A stretch of DNA of 64,000 bases from an uncultured Eubacteriales bacterium (GTDB lineage: Bacteria; Bacillota; Clostridia; Oscillospirales; Oscillospiraceae): the NCBI GenBank assembly GCA_900544295.1, contig UQUO01000004.1, positions 101,017 through 165,016 of the forward strand, in the 5' to 3' direction. The notes beneath the pieces are model-generated. The model saw only the letters and a program-made list of their open reading frames with translations. It searched no databases and was not told the origin of the DNA. Position 1 is the stretch's first letter. Each line of letters opens with the position of its first letter. The translations under genes were made by a program, and so were the position numbers. This document shows, piece after piece, positions 1-8,154 of this stretch.

Positions 1-134
1 AGGACGCCATCCTTGCCGCATCCCAGATGCTGCAGTCCTGGGTATCCGTGGCACTGGTGGCCGGTGTGATCGTGGCCGCATTCATCGGAGCAGCTATCGG
101 CAAGGGCATCGTGAAGAAGCATCTGGCTGCCTGA
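1..134 (+). CDS. C-terminal end of MptD/Trep_Strep-type ECF transporter S component (partial)
   Basis: An open frame enters from the left edge and stops at TGA 132-134. The visible 43 residues contain a hydrophobic transmembrane helix (SVALVAGVIVAAFIGAAIG) followed by a basic cytoplasmic tail ending KKHLAA. This short helix plus GKGIxKKH tail is typical of the C-terminus of MptD-family putative S components of energy-coupling-factor transporters, which are membrane substrate-binding subunits. The two ABC half-transporters that follow 22 bases later are a common neighbourhood for this family in Clostridia, which supports the call. The substrate is unknown and only the tail is visible, so the assignment rests on a short match and on context. 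Confidence 0.5.
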   Translation, partial: DAILAASQMLQSWVSVALVAGVIVAAFIGAAIGKGIVKKHLAA

Positions 135-155
135 TCTGCCTTAGAGGAATTACCC

Positions 156-1916
156 ATGAATCAGAACACGAAGCAAAAGCGCTCCGCCGCCTCGTGGCTG
201 GCAGAGCTGGCAAAAGGGCGGTACGGCGAGTACGCTTTGAGCGTCCTTACGGCGCTGCTGGGCGTTGCCTGCTCGCTTATTCCGTATTTCATCATCATCC
301 GGCTTATCACCGCACTGGTAAACGGCACGGCGGAGCTTCCCCGCTGCCTGACGCTCTGCGCATGGATGGCGGGCTGCTGGGTGCTGCGCTATGTGCTGCA
401 CAGCGTGTCCACCTCTCTCTCCCACCATGCGACGTTCCATGTGCTGGCCAATACCCGCGTCCGGCTGCTGGACAAGCTGGCGACGCTGCCGCTGGGTACG
501 GTGCTGGATCGTTCCTCCGGCTCGTATAAGAACATCATCGTCGAGCGGGTCGATTCCATCGAAACCACCCTTGCCCACCTGCTGCCGGAGATGACCACCA
601 ACATCGTGGGGGCGCTGGCGGTACTGGTGCTGCTGTTCATCGAGGACTGGCGCATGGGCCTTTCCATGTTCATCGTCCTGCCGCTGGGCATTGGCTGCTT
701 TATGTCCATGTTCAGCGGCTATAACGAGAAGTTTCAGCGCACGGTCACCGCGACAAAGACACTGAACGACACGGCTGTGGAATACATCAGCGGCATTGAG
801 GTCATCAAGGCGTTTGGTCAGTCCAAAACCAGCTACGCAAAGTTTGTCTCTGCTGCAAAGGAAGGGGCAGACTGCTTCATAGACTGGATGCGGGGCAGCC
901 TCTTCGGGCAGGTGGCGGGCATGGCGATATTTCCCTCTACGCTGCTGGGCATCTTGCCGGTGGGCTGCCTTCTCTATATGCACGGCACACTGTCGGCGGA
1001 GACGTTTCTCGCGGTCATTGTTCTGTCCTTCGGCGTTATGCAGCCGCTGATCACCGCTTTTTCCTACACCGATGACATCGCGCAGGTGACGACCATCGTG
1101 GGTGAGGTGGCGGAGGTGCTGTCCGGCGAGGATATGCAGCGTCCGGAACGTGCGGAAAAGCTGCCTGCGGACAACGCCGTCGAGCTGAAAGATGTCCGCT
1201 TTGCCTATCACGACAAGGAGGTACTGCACGGAATCGATCTGCACATTGCCCCGGGGACGGTCAACGCATTGGTCGGGCCTTCCGGCAGTGGAAAATCCAC
1301 CATCGCCCGGCTCATCGCCTCCATGTGGGATGTGAAGGACGGAGAAATCGACCTGGGCGGCGTGGACATTCGCACGCTGCCGCTGGCGGAGTGCACGAAG
1401 CACATCGCCTATGTGTCGCAGGACAACTACCTCTTTGACCTTTCTGTCATGGACAATATCCGCATGGGCAGAAAGGGTGCGACCGATGCGGAGGTCATTG
1501 ACGCCGCGAAGAAATGCGGCTGCCACGAGTTCATAATGGGGCTGGAGAACGGCTATCAGACCGTATGCGGTGCATCCGGCGGTCACCTGTCCGGCGGTGA
1601 GCGGCAGCGCATCTCCATTGCCCGTGCCATGCTGAAGGACGCGCCGATCGTCATTCTCGACGAGGCAACGTCCTATACAGACCCGGAAAACGAGGCGGTC
1701 ATCCAGTCGGCACTGGGAAGGCTGGTGCGGGGCAAGACGCTGCTGGTCATTGCCCACCGGCTGTCCACCATTGCGGACGCCGATCAGATCATTGTTGTCA
1801 ATCAAGGCAAGATCGAAGCGACCGGCACGCAGGCGGAGCTTCTTGCGTCCTGCCCCCTTTATCAAACCATGTGGGAGGCCCACATCAGCGTCAAAGACGA
1901 CGGGGAGGTGGCGTAA
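156..1916 (+). CDS. ABC transporter, fused membrane and ATP-binding half (first of pair)
   Basis: The 586-residue protein has an N-terminal six-helix ABC membrane domain (about residues 25-310) and a C-terminal ATPase domain (about 340-575). All catalytic motifs are intact: Walker A GPSGSGKS near residue 373, Q-loop YVSQDN, signature LSGGERQR near 478, Walker B IVILDEATS and H-loop IAHRLST. It starts at ATG 156 behind GAGGAAT. The stop overlaps the start of the next ABC gene (TAATG), so the two half-transporters are translationally coupled and very likely form a heterodimer. The ECF S-component tail upstream suggests one operon. Families of this layout include the siderophore-handling IrtAB/YbtPQ type, but export or import and the substrate cannot be read from sequence. 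Confidence 0.9.
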   Translation: MNQNTKQKRSAASWLAELAKGRYGEYALSVLTALLGVACSLIPYFIIIRLITALVNGTAELPRCLTLCAWMAGCWVLRYVLHSVSTSLSHHATFHVLANTRVRLLDKLATLPLGTVLDRSSGSYKNIIVERVDSIETTLAHLLPEMTTNIVGALAVLVLLFIEDWRMGLSMFIVLPLGIGCFMSMFSGYNEKFQRTVTATKTLNDTAVEYISGIEVIKAFGQSKTSYAKFVSAAKEGADCFIDWMRGSLFGQVAGMAIFPSTLLGILPVGCLLYMHGTLSAETFLAVIVLSFGVMQPLITAFSYTDDIAQVTTIVGEVAEVLSGEDMQRPERAEKLPADNAVELKDVRFAYHDKEVLHGIDLHIAPGTVNALVGPSGSGKSTIARLIASMWDVKDGEIDLGGVDIRTLPLAECTKHIAYVSQDNYLFDLSVMDNIRMGRKGATDAEVIDAAKKCGCHEFIMGLENGYQTVCGASGGHLSGGERQRISIARAMLKDAPIVILDEATSYTDPENEAVIQSALGRLVRGKTLLVIAHRLSTIADADQIIVVNQGKIEATGTQAELLASCPLYQTMWEAHISVKDDGEVA

Positions 1917-3649
1917 TGCTCAAGACACTGAAAAAGTTCTTCGCCTTCTGCGGGGTGGACAACCGCAGGCTGTTTATAACATCTATCTGGCTGGGCGTGG
2001 TCAGCGCCATTTGCTCTGCCATGCGTATTCCGGCAGCCGCCATCGTCATTCAGGCGCTGCTGGAAAGGAACGTCACTATGGCAACTTTATGGACGAGCCT
2101 CGGCATTATCGTGATCTCATTGATCATTACGATTGCCATCAACATGAAGGCTACCATGCTCCAGACCCGTGCGGGCTACCGCGCCTGCGCCAACAAACGC
2201 ATCGAGATCGCCGAGCACCTGCGCTACCTGCCTATGGGCTGGTTCAATGACAACAGCCTCGGCGAGGTCACGTCCGTCACCACCAACACCATGGAGAACA
2301 TGGCCAACATTGCCACACGGGTGGTCATGGTCACAACGAGGGGGTTCCTGACTTCCGGCATCATCGCGGTGATGATGTTCCTCTTTGACTGGCGTATGGG
2401 GCTTATTACTCTGGCGGGACTTCTGCTGTTCTTTGCCGTCAACGCCGCCATGCAGCGGGCGGAGCAGACCCTTTCCCAGCGGAAGTTCAATGCCGATGAG
2501 CGCCTTGTGTCCAAGGTGCTGGAATATGTGCAGGGCATCGCCGAGGTCAAGAATTTCGACCTGACCTACGACTCTGCCACGCAGGTACACGGCGCTGTGG
2601 AGGAAGCCCGCAGGGCGTCCTTTGCTATGGAGATCCCGTCGGTGCTTTATATGCTGGCGCAGTTTGTTGTCAACAAGCTCACCGGCGTTGCCGTCTGCGC
2701 GGCCGCTATCGTCTTTTACTTCAGCGGCACCATGGAGCTGACAAACTGCCTTTTGATGCTGATCTGCTCGTTCATCCTCTTTGAGCAGCTGGACAGCGCC
2801 GGAAGCTTTTCGGCTTTGTTCCGCTCCATCGACATCGGCGTAGATAAGGCAAGCGCAATTCTGCGCGTAGAACCCATGGACATTGACGGGGAGGAGCTTT
2901 CGCCGGAACGGGAGGACATCACCCTGTCCCATGTGGATTTCTCCTATGACAGCAAGCCCATCCTGCACGATGTGTCCCTGACCATCCCGGAGAAAACCAC
3001 CGTGGCCATCGTCGGTCCGTCCGGAAGTGGCAAGACCACGCTGTGCAATCTCATGGCGCGGTTCTGGGACGTGCAGGGCGGCAGCGTGCGCCTCGGCGGT
3101 CGGGATGTGCGGGAGTACAGCTACGACAGCCTCATCCGCAATTTCTCCTTTGTGTTTCAGCGGGTCTATCTGTTCTCCGACACCATCGCCAACAATATCC
3201 GCTTCGGAAAGCCCGACGCCTCCATGGAGGAGGTGCAGGCCGCCGCGAAAAAAGCACGCTGCTACGACTTTATCATGGCGCTGCCGGAGGGCTTTGATAC
3301 CGTCATCGGCGAAGGCGGTGCTACGCTTTCCGGCGGCGAGCGGCAGCGCATTTCCATCGCCCGGGCGATTATGAAGGACGCGCCTGTCATCATTCTGGAC
3401 GAAGCCACTGCCAATGTCGACCCGGAAAATGAAAAGGAGCTGATGGAGGCCGTTGCGGAATTGACCCATGATAAGACGGTCATCATGATCGCCCACCGGC
3501 TGAAAACCGTGCGCCATGCCGACCAAATTTTTGTTGTCGATCATGGTGAGATCGTTCAGCAGGGCACCCATGACGAGCTGGTTGCTGTTGACGGGCTCTA
3601 CCGCCGCTTCGTGGTGGAGCGGCAGCAGGCCGCCGGGTGGAAGGTCTGA
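1916..3649 (+). CDS. ABC transporter, fused membrane and ATP-binding half (second of pair)
   Basis: A 577-residue partner of the upstream ABC gene. The open frame extends back to 1871, but the ATG at 1916 gives the natural start MLKTLKKFF, has GGGGAGG just upstream and overlaps the upstream stop (TAATG). The membrane domain covers roughly residues 15-305 and the nucleotide-binding domain 335-565. Walker A GPSGSGKT, Q-loop VFQRVYLF, LSGGERQR signature, Walker B VIILDEAT and H-loop IAHRLKT are all present, so both ATP sites of the predicted heterodimer look competent. That differs from the exporter pair at 52.4-56.1 kb. The gene is followed by a strong hairpin terminator shared with the convergent gene cluster downstream. 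Confidence 0.9.
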   Translation: MLKTLKKFFAFCGVDNRRLFITSIWLGVVSAICSAMRIPAAAIVIQALLERNVTMATLWTSLGIIVISLIITIAINMKATMLQTRAGYRACANKRIEIAEHLRYLPMGWFNDNSLGEVTSVTTNTMENMANIATRVVMVTTRGFLTSGIIAVMMFLFDWRMGLITLAGLLLFFAVNAAMQRAEQTLSQRKFNADERLVSKVLEYVQGIAEVKNFDLTYDSATQVHGAVEEARRASFAMEIPSVLYMLAQFVVNKLTGVAVCAAAIVFYFSGTMELTNCLLMLICSFILFEQLDSAGSFSALFRSIDIGVDKASAILRVEPMDIDGEELSPEREDITLSHVDFSYDSKPILHDVSLTIPEKTTVAIVGPSGSGKTTLCNLMARFWDVQGGSVRLGGRDVREYSYDSLIRNFSFVFQRVYLFSDTIANNIRFGKPDASMEEVQAAAKKARCYDFIMALPEGFDTVIGEGGATLSGGERQRISIARAIMKDAPVIILDEATANVDPENEKELMEAVAELTHDKTVIMIAHRLKTVRHADQIFVVDHGEIVQQGTHDELVAVDGLYRRFVVERQQAAGWKV

Positions 3650-3675
3650 AGAAACACAATCTAAAAAATATGAAA

Positions 3676-3712
3676 AGAAGCTCGTATCAGCTATTGACCG
3701 ATACGAGCTTCT
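3676..3712. terminator. Bidirectional intrinsic terminator
   Basis: A perfect 13-bp inverted repeat (AGAAGCTCGTATC / GATACGAGCTTCT) with an 11-nt loop sits between the convergent ABC gene (ends 3649) and the hydrolase gene (ends 3717, minus). A-rich and T-rich flanks on both sides fit use from both directions. Confidence 0.75.
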
Positions 3713-3716
3713 CCGT

Positions 3717-4181
3717 TTATTCTCTGTTTCCGGTAATAAAGTAGTCGCAATACTCTCCGCCATTCGCCAGCGTCTGTTTTCTGTGCAGCACGCCGTGCTG
3801 AAGCGTGATCATCACTTCATCAAGTTCGCAGAACAACGTCATGAGTTCGGAAACACCGAGTTTCTCCGCGTAAATGCAAATCGGGCAGCGGGTAATGCGG
3901 TAGTAACAGGCACCCTCATACGGCTGCCCGACAAAATCCACCTTGAAGGAGGTCGGGTATTTCGCTTCCTTTTCGGGCGTGTACCATTTGGCGTATTTGA
4001 CAACGCTCTTTTTGTTCTCCGCCTTGCCCTTGTCGGTATTCAAGTCGGTCTTTGCAAAATACCACTTGATATGATAGAGTGAGCGGCGCATCATTTCCTG
4101 CACGGCCGTTGGTGGAATTTTCTTTTCGCTTGCCACATAGGGCGCAACGAAGGCAAGGGCGAACAACTCGTTGTATGCCAT
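3717..4181 (-). CDS. L-2-amino-thiazoline-4-carboxylic acid hydrolase-like protein
   Basis: A 154-residue protein starting MAYNELFALAF. Conserved-looking segments include the KWYFAKTDLN region, the GQPYEGACYYRITRCPIC core with paired cysteines, and the C-terminal GGEYCDYFI motif, which I recognise as the PF14196-type hydrolase family. These proteins are usually small cytosolic enzymes found next to class I methyltransferases, as here. The open frame extends to 4205, but those extra eight codons come from the end of the truncated methyltransferase, so ATG 4181 is preferred. No good ribosome site precedes it, consistent with an upstream deletion joining it directly to the methyltransferase fragment. 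The natural substrate in this organism is unknown. Confidence 0.65.
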   Translation of the reverse strand: MAYNELFALAFVAPYVASEKKIPPTAVQEMMRRSLYHIKWYFAKTDLNTDKGKAENKKSVVKYAKWYTPEKEAKYPTSFKVDFVGQPYEGACYYRITRCPICIYAEKLGVSELMTLFCELDEVMITLQHGVLHRKQTLANGGEYCDYFITGNRE

Positions 4182-4185
4182 AGGG

Positions 4186-4560
4186 TTAGGAGAGTGCTCC
4201 CACATCTCCCTGCCGGAAGGTTACATTTTTCAGGTGCAGGCGGTCAGCCTTTTCCCGTGCCTGCCTCATCATATCGGGCGAATAATCGAGACAGGTAATG
4301 TCCGCCTCCGGCATAGTCTGATAAACCGGCATGGTCAGAATCCCTTTTCCCACCGGCACTTCCAGCAGCTTGCCGGAGAAATGCTCCGGAATACCGGACA
4401 TTGCCTTTTCCAGATAGGCGTCGTTTTCCGCCTTGTTCATTGCCCACACCAAGCGGCACACCGCTTTCCCGCTCAGGGTGGAGCAGGTGATCATGCCGTC
4501 ATAAAAACTGTTTCCGCCCGTCATTCGGCACGCACCGCGAATGGCTTCTTTTCGTTCCAT
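4186..4560 (-). pseudogene. Class I SAM-dependent methyltransferase, C-terminally truncated
   Basis: The N-terminal half of a Rossmann-fold methyltransferase, 124 residues from ATG 4560 (GGAGGG just upstream; a poorer ATG lies at 4581). Motif I-like LLEVPVGKGILTMPVY, the acidic strand ITCLDYSPDMMRQA and the GDVGAL motif are readable. The frame then stops at 4186-4188, where the family normally continues for about 80-100 residues with the DxV(L)SxNG and final beta-hairpin segments. The following hydrolase begins within a few bases, so an internal deletion has probably removed the methyltransferase C-terminus and the intergenic region. The product lacks most of the substrate side of the fold and is probably inactive. 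Confidence 0.7.
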
Positions 4561-4604
4561 GGCCTTCCCTCCGTGTTTCAATCATCACGCGCCCGTTTCC
4601 AGTC

Positions 4605-5510
4605 TCATCTCTTCAAAAAATCCACGATCTTTGCGAAGTCCTCCTTCGCTTCCTGAAAGATCGGCAGCATACAGTAGCAATGCACCATCTTCGGGCGGGC
4701 GGACACCGTATAGGGGACATTTGCCCGTTTGCAGGCTTCCTCAAAGTCCGGCAATGCGCCGTAGAGCACCTCGTCGGCAGAATAGAAGAAGTGAATATCG
4801 CCTACGCCGGTAAAATCTCCCCGTGAGCCGGAGAGCATATAGTCCGGCACATTCTCGCAGCCATGCCGCATGAACTTTTCCACCGTCACCATAAAGGCAT
4901 AGTCGATGGAAACGTCCCGTTTATTGAGTGCCTGCATCCGCGCCCTTTCCGCATCGTTCCACGGCACCTCGCCGGGGGATACGGCGACAATGTGCCTCGG
5001 TTGCGGCAGTGGCTCTGGCTGGGCGTTGTTATGCGCCGCAATGCCAAGCGCCAGCGCACCGCCGGAGGAAAAGCCGCAGGTACTGACATTTCCGCCGCCG
5101 TACAGCGTAATCATTTTTCGATAACATTCGTACACCATCGCGTAGGTTTCAGTAATGCAGTGTTCCATGCAGAGCGGGTAAAACGGAAACAACACATCAC
5201 AGCCGGTCTCGCGGCAGAGCTTGCGCATCACAGGCAGGTCGCCCTTATCGGGGCCGATCACCATGCCGCCGCCAAAGAAATAGAGAATTGCGCGCTCGGA
5301 CGGCTTCGGATGCTCTCGCACGATCAGGCAGGGAAAGCCGTTCACTGTGATCGTCTCATAATGTGCTTTGTGGTCGGTGGGCGTAAAAACGCCACGATGC
5401 TGGTTCTGCTTTTCAATTTCCTTTCGCAGTGCATCCTCCGGCAAGGCGAACGCCTTTTTCGCGCCGGAGAGCTTGTATACGCTGCGTAAGATAGATGCAA
5501 AGATACTCAT
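4605..5510 (-). CDS. Alpha/beta hydrolase of the HSL (esterase/lipase) type
   Basis: A 301-residue cytosolic protein. It shows the HSL-family oxyanion-hole region ILYFFGGGMVIGP (HGGG-like, here FGGG), the nucleophile elbow GFSSGG with the catalytic serine, an acidic candidate in FFYSADEVLYGALPDF and the catalytic histidine in KMVHCYCMLP. These match carboxylesterases acting on short acyl esters. Replacement of the usual histidine of HGGG by phenylalanine is worth noting. It lies between a methyltransferase tail upstream and a truncated methyltransferase downstream on the same strand, suggesting a former operon with the aminothiazoline-hydrolase-like gene. The substrate is unknown. Confidence 0.82.
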   Translation of the reverse strand: MSIFASILRSVYKLSGAKKAFALPEDALRKEIEKQNQHRGVFTPTDHKAHYETITVNGFPCLIVREHPKPSERAILYFFGGGMVIGPDKGDLPVMRKLCRETGCDVLFPFYPLCMEHCITETYAMVYECYRKMITLYGGGNVSTCGFSSGGALALGIAAHNNAQPEPLPQPRHIVAVSPGEVPWNDAERARMQALNKRDVSIDYAFMVTVEKFMRHGCENVPDYMLSGSRGDFTGVGDIHFFYSADEVLYGALPDFEEACKRANVPYTVSARPKMVHCYCMLPIFQEAKEDFAKIVDFLKR

Positions 5511-5974
5511 AATTTAGCCCCCTCATTTCCGCGCCGTGATGCACAGCCAGCTTTTCTTTTTGCGTATCTGCACATCGTGAAAGCCCGCCTGCTCCAGATA
5601 AGGATATATGTCAAATCTGTTATTTCTTTGAGAGTATAATTAACATCTTGATTGATATTATCATAACAAATGCTACATTTAACATTACTTCTATCTAATT
5701 TTGTTCCTGCAGTTGTGCTTACAAGCATTGAATAGTTTATATTATTGTCAAATGGCGTTAGGGAGCAGTTAAAATTCCATTCCACTGTCAGTGTCGAAAT
5801 ACCTGCAGTATTTCTTTCTCCTATTGTGTAAATTGTTGTAGCATTGCTTATGTCAATATTATTATGTGCGCGTCTTCTTCTTGAACGCATAGCATACGAT
5901 ATTACACCAGTTATAGAGGCCTTTCCAATATAAAATGATCCAAGAGAAATTGTATTTTTGTACATCAAAAACAA
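5507..5974 (-). CDS. AT-rich hypothetical open frame
   Basis: A 155-codon minus-strand open frame that I do not recognise. Codons for about the first 115 residues lie in a distinctly AT-rich block (5625-5974) unlike its GC-rich neighbours, rich in Asn, Ile, Thr and Ser and predicted mostly beta. It has a basic stretch (RSRRRRAH) and three cysteines, no clear signal peptide and no convincing ribosome site. The last 30 or so codons run out of frame through a methyltransferase relic, so any real product would end with unrelated residues. It may be the truncated inside of a transferred gene or simply non-coding AT-rich DNA. Confidence 0.25.
   Translation of the reverse strand: MFLMYKNTISLGSFYIGKASITGVISYAMRSRRRRAHNNIDISNATTIYTIGERNTAGISTLTVEWNFNCSLTPFDNNINYSMLVSTTAGTKLDRSNVKCSICYDNINQDVNYTLKEITDLTYILIWSRRAFTMCRYAKRKAGCASRRGNEGAKL
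5523..5612 (-). pseudogene. Methyltransferase C-terminal remnant
   Basis: Read on the minus strand and ending at TGA 5523-5525, this stretch encodes DIYPYLEQAGFHDVQIRK followed by KKSWLCITARK. This is the usual last beta-hairpin of class I SAM methyltransferases (a Y-x-x-LEQAGF helix, then a K-x-W-x-x-V/I-T-A strand). Homology stops abruptly near 5612, where AT-rich DNA begins, so the body of the gene has been lost. It is probably a second methyltransferase paralogue that preceded the alpha/beta hydrolase in the former operon, rather than the missing half of the fragment at 4186-4560. Confidence 0.6.
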
Positions 5975-6009
5975 TATAAATAAGGTTATTGACGTAATCC
6001 CTAGTACAT

Positions 6010-6087
6010 ATGTCCCGCCGCCTCAAGCTCAAGGCCGACGAGGAATACGAGGTGTACGAGATAGACGAGACCGACGACGAGACCTGA
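6010..6087 (+). pseudogene. Short acidic tail, possible remnant of a conjugation-gene 3' end
   Basis: Twenty-five codons from ATG 6010 encode a basic start (SRRLKLKADEE) and an acidic tail (YEVYEIDETDDET), ending at TGA 6085-6087. It lies directly upstream of a truncated Maff2 gene. In Tn1549/CTn-like elements the VirD4-type coupling protein gene precedes Maff2 and ends in a similar basic-then-acidic tail, so this is plausibly its last codons. The block starts right at the edge of AT-rich DNA, consistent with a deletion endpoint. The identification is by position and composition only. Confidence 0.35.
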
Positions 6088-6191
6088 TGAAGCCCAAGAG
6101 AAAACGGCTGCTTTCAATAAAACATTGAAAGGAGGCCGGGGCTGGGCCGGCAGTCTGCGCTTTTGTGCGCGGTACGGCCCCGGGTTTTTGA

Positions 6192-6332
6192 ATGGAGTTT
6201 TTCAATTCGGCTATCCAGGTGCTCCAGACGCTGGTCATCGCCCTCGGCGCGGGCCTCGGCATCTGGGGCGCAGTCAACCTGCTGGAAGGGTATGGCAATG
6301 ATAATCCCGGCGCAAATGCTCATGTGCCATAA
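6192..6332 (+). pseudogene. maff2: Maff2-family conjugative element protein, truncated
   Basis: The frame from ATG 6192 gives 46 residues, beginning MEFFNSAIQVLQTLVIALGA and continuing through GLGIWG and NLLEGYGNDNPGA, before unrelated residues and a stop. This is the signature N-terminus of the small Maff2 membrane proteins of Gram-positive integrative conjugative elements, which are normally about 65-75 residues and end with a second hydrophobic helix (GGGVALIG type). That second helix is missing. The break falls near 6315, just after GNDNPGA. This is direct evidence of a decayed conjugative element at this site. Confidence 0.75.
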
Positions 6333-6424
6333 AGTAACCCACAAAAATTTGATAGACAGTCGGCTCACTATTTCGTTTTAACCTATGGTTAATTTAGTAA
6401 ACAAGAAATTTAATAATCGCTCTA

Positions 6425-6453
6425 TTGTGCCTTAAAATTGCCTTTGATATTAT
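6425..6453 (+). promoter_or_regulatory. Sigma-A-type promoter of the XRE-TPR gene
   Basis: TTGTGC at 6425-6430, a 17-bp spacer and TATTAT at 6448-6453 lie just upstream of the AAAGGAGG site and ATG 6476. The fit to TTGACA-N17-TATAAT is moderate. Confidence 0.5.
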
Positions 6454-6475
6454 AGAATTACAAAGGAGGTTTACT

Positions 6476-7516
6476 ATGAAAATCAATCAAATTATCCGAG
6501 AAAAACGAAAAGAATTGTCATTAACACAAGAACAAATTGCCGAGTTTTTAGGAGTATCCACCCCGGCAGTAAATAAGTGGGAAAAAGGCAGCACATATCC
6601 AGATATAACCCTTTTACCAGCTCTTGCCCGTTTGCTAAAAATGGATTTGAATACCCTGCTGTCCTTTAACGAGGATTTAACAGATATAGAGATTGAAAAC
6701 TTTGTCAATGAACTTGATAAAGTTGTTCAAGAGCAGGACTATCAAACAGCTTTTCAGATGGCAATCGACAAAATACATGAATATCCCACCTGCGAAAGAT
6801 TGATATACTCTGCCGTTCTTTATTTAGAGGGGGCGCTTACTCTTTACAATGTATCTGCAACTGAACAATACCAAGAAATATATGAAACATTTTATAAGCG
6901 TTTAGCTACAAGTGAAATTCCAGAAATAAGAGATACCGCAACCAGTATGTTGATTTCCTATGCACGAAATAAAGGCGATTTTTCAAAGGCAGAGGAACTT
7001 ATCAATTCACTGCCATTCTCTACGATCGACAAAGAAGAACAATTAGCAATCCTCTATCAACGGCAGGAACAATATCAAGATGCAGAAAAAATCTGGGAGC
7101 ATCGTGCCATTAAAGGTGTGACCGATATACAAACGGCTTTAATAAATATGTTGGAAATCGCATTGCATGAAAAACGGGAGAATGATGCGGACTTTTTTGC
7201 AGATTTGTATGAAGCCGTTACTCGTGAGTTTTGCTTTCCGGAATGGATGTGCTACAATGCCCACTTGCAACTTGCTTTAGTAAAAAAAGACAAAGGTAGC
7301 AGTATGTCTATTCTTCAAAAAATGTTACCTGCCATGAAAAAAGAGTGGGATACACGAAATTGCCCACTATATCGTAAGGCAGACGATAGCGGGTCTACAT
7401 GGCTTTCAGGTAAACTGGTGAAAACAATTACCGATGAGTTGGTAAACAATGAGGAATATAAATTTCTTCGTGATGGTTCGGAATTTGAAACACTGATAAC
7501 GCAATTAAAAAATTAA
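6476..7516 (+). CDS. XRE-family transcriptional regulator with TPR-like C-terminal region
   Basis: A 346-residue protein. Residues 1-60 form an HTH_3 DNA-binding domain (SLTQEQIAEFLGVSTPAVNKWE). The rest is alpha-helical with repeated pairs such as YQTAFQMAIDKI, FSKAEELINSL and YQDAEKIWEHR, typical of TPR-like repeats in Rgg/PlcR-like or YtxG-like regulators that often sense peptides. The frame is open back to 6425, but ATG 6476 has a strong AAAGGAGG site and starts with the HTH. The gene is AT-rich relative to the ICE relics around it, so it may have arrived separately. Its target is unknown. No peptide gene is obvious beside it. Confidence 0.85.
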   Translation: MKINQIIREKRKELSLTQEQIAEFLGVSTPAVNKWEKGSTYPDITLLPALARLLKMDLNTLLSFNEDLTDIEIENFVNELDKVVQEQDYQTAFQMAIDKIHEYPTCERLIYSAVLYLEGALTLYNVSATEQYQEIYETFYKRLATSEIPEIRDTATSMLISYARNKGDFSKAEELINSLPFSTIDKEEQLAILYQRQEQYQDAEKIWEHRAIKGVTDIQTALINMLEIALHEKRENDADFFADLYEAVTREFCFPEWMCYNAHLQLALVKKDKGSSMSILQKMLPAMKKEWDTRNCPLYRKADDSGSTWLSGKLVKTITDELVNNEEYKFLRDGSEFETLITQLKN

Positions 7517-7628
7517 AAACTATTCGTGTTTTGATAGCAAGGCCAGCCGAGCCAGTCAACGGTCAAGATGAACGGCGCATACGCGCCGCCGTTGACAGCC
7601 CCGCCCGCCTTTGCTGGTAGGCAATCAA

Positions 7629-7657
7629 GGGGCGACAGCAAGGAGTGCTGCCGCCCC
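7629..7657. other. GC-rich hairpin upstream of sigma factor relic
   Basis: Inverted repeat GGGGCGACAGCA / TGCTGCCGCCCC with a 5-nt loop (one mismatch) lies between the XRE gene and the sigma-factor start. It has no T-run downstream, so it is not a clear terminator. The 7517-7686 gap otherwise contains no gene. Confidence 0.45.
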
Positions 7658-7686
7658 GCACTATTATTCAGAGAGGGGGAATTTCC

Positions 7687-8154
7687 ATGACCGAAGATGA
7701 AGCCTACAAAGTGCATATCCAGTACACATTCAATGCCTTTTGTAAGATTGTCATTCGTCACGCAGCCATAGACAAGATTTTGAGGCTGCGCCGGAAATGG
7801 GAACGGGAAGTTTCCCTTGACTATCTGATGAATGAGAAGTTTGTCCAGCTTGCCGAGCCGGAGCGACTTGAAGAATATCTTTTTACCGCCTGCGGCCAGA
7901 CCGCCGTTCTGTACCATGCGGAACTTGCCGCAGCCCTTGCCCTTTTGCCGGAGCAGACACAGGAAGAAATTTTCCGCTATTACTTCCTGCGCCAGCCGCA
8001 GCGAGTGATCGGCGTACATATCGGCCGGACACGCAGCACAGCGGGGCGGCATAAGATACGCTATCTTTTAGATAGGCAATGTAGTATAATAAAGTCAACA
8101 ACAATCAAAATTTATGGAGGAAAATATGAAAAAGAAATACAGCACGTTGCCTGA
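7687..8154 (+). pseudogene. Conjugative-element sigma-70-like factor, 3' end replaced
   Basis: From ATG 7687 (GAGAGGGGGA upstream) the frame encodes a compact sigma-like regulator of Tn916/Tn1549-type elements. It has a region-2-like N-terminus (NAFCKIVIRHAAIDKI) and a region-4-like part (LPEQTQEEIFRYYFL ... GRTRSTAGRH). Family members continue after GRH with a helix like IQLALRRLREEM. Here, from about 8054, the sequence switches to AT-rich DNA giving KIRYLLDRQCS and then runs into the next gene to stop at 8154. The DNA-recognition helix end is therefore lost. The downstream flavin reductase block appears to have been inserted, or joined by deletion, at this point. Confidence 0.7.

Noticed and set aside
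150..1883. A 577-codon open frame on the minus strand opposite the first ABC gene, and similar long frames at 2117-3763, 15203-16924, 52594-53769 and 54126-56096.
   Set aside because: They lie exactly antisense to strongly recognisable genes, are rich in His, Arg and Gly, and lack family motifs or ribosome sites. They arise from GC-rich codon bias.
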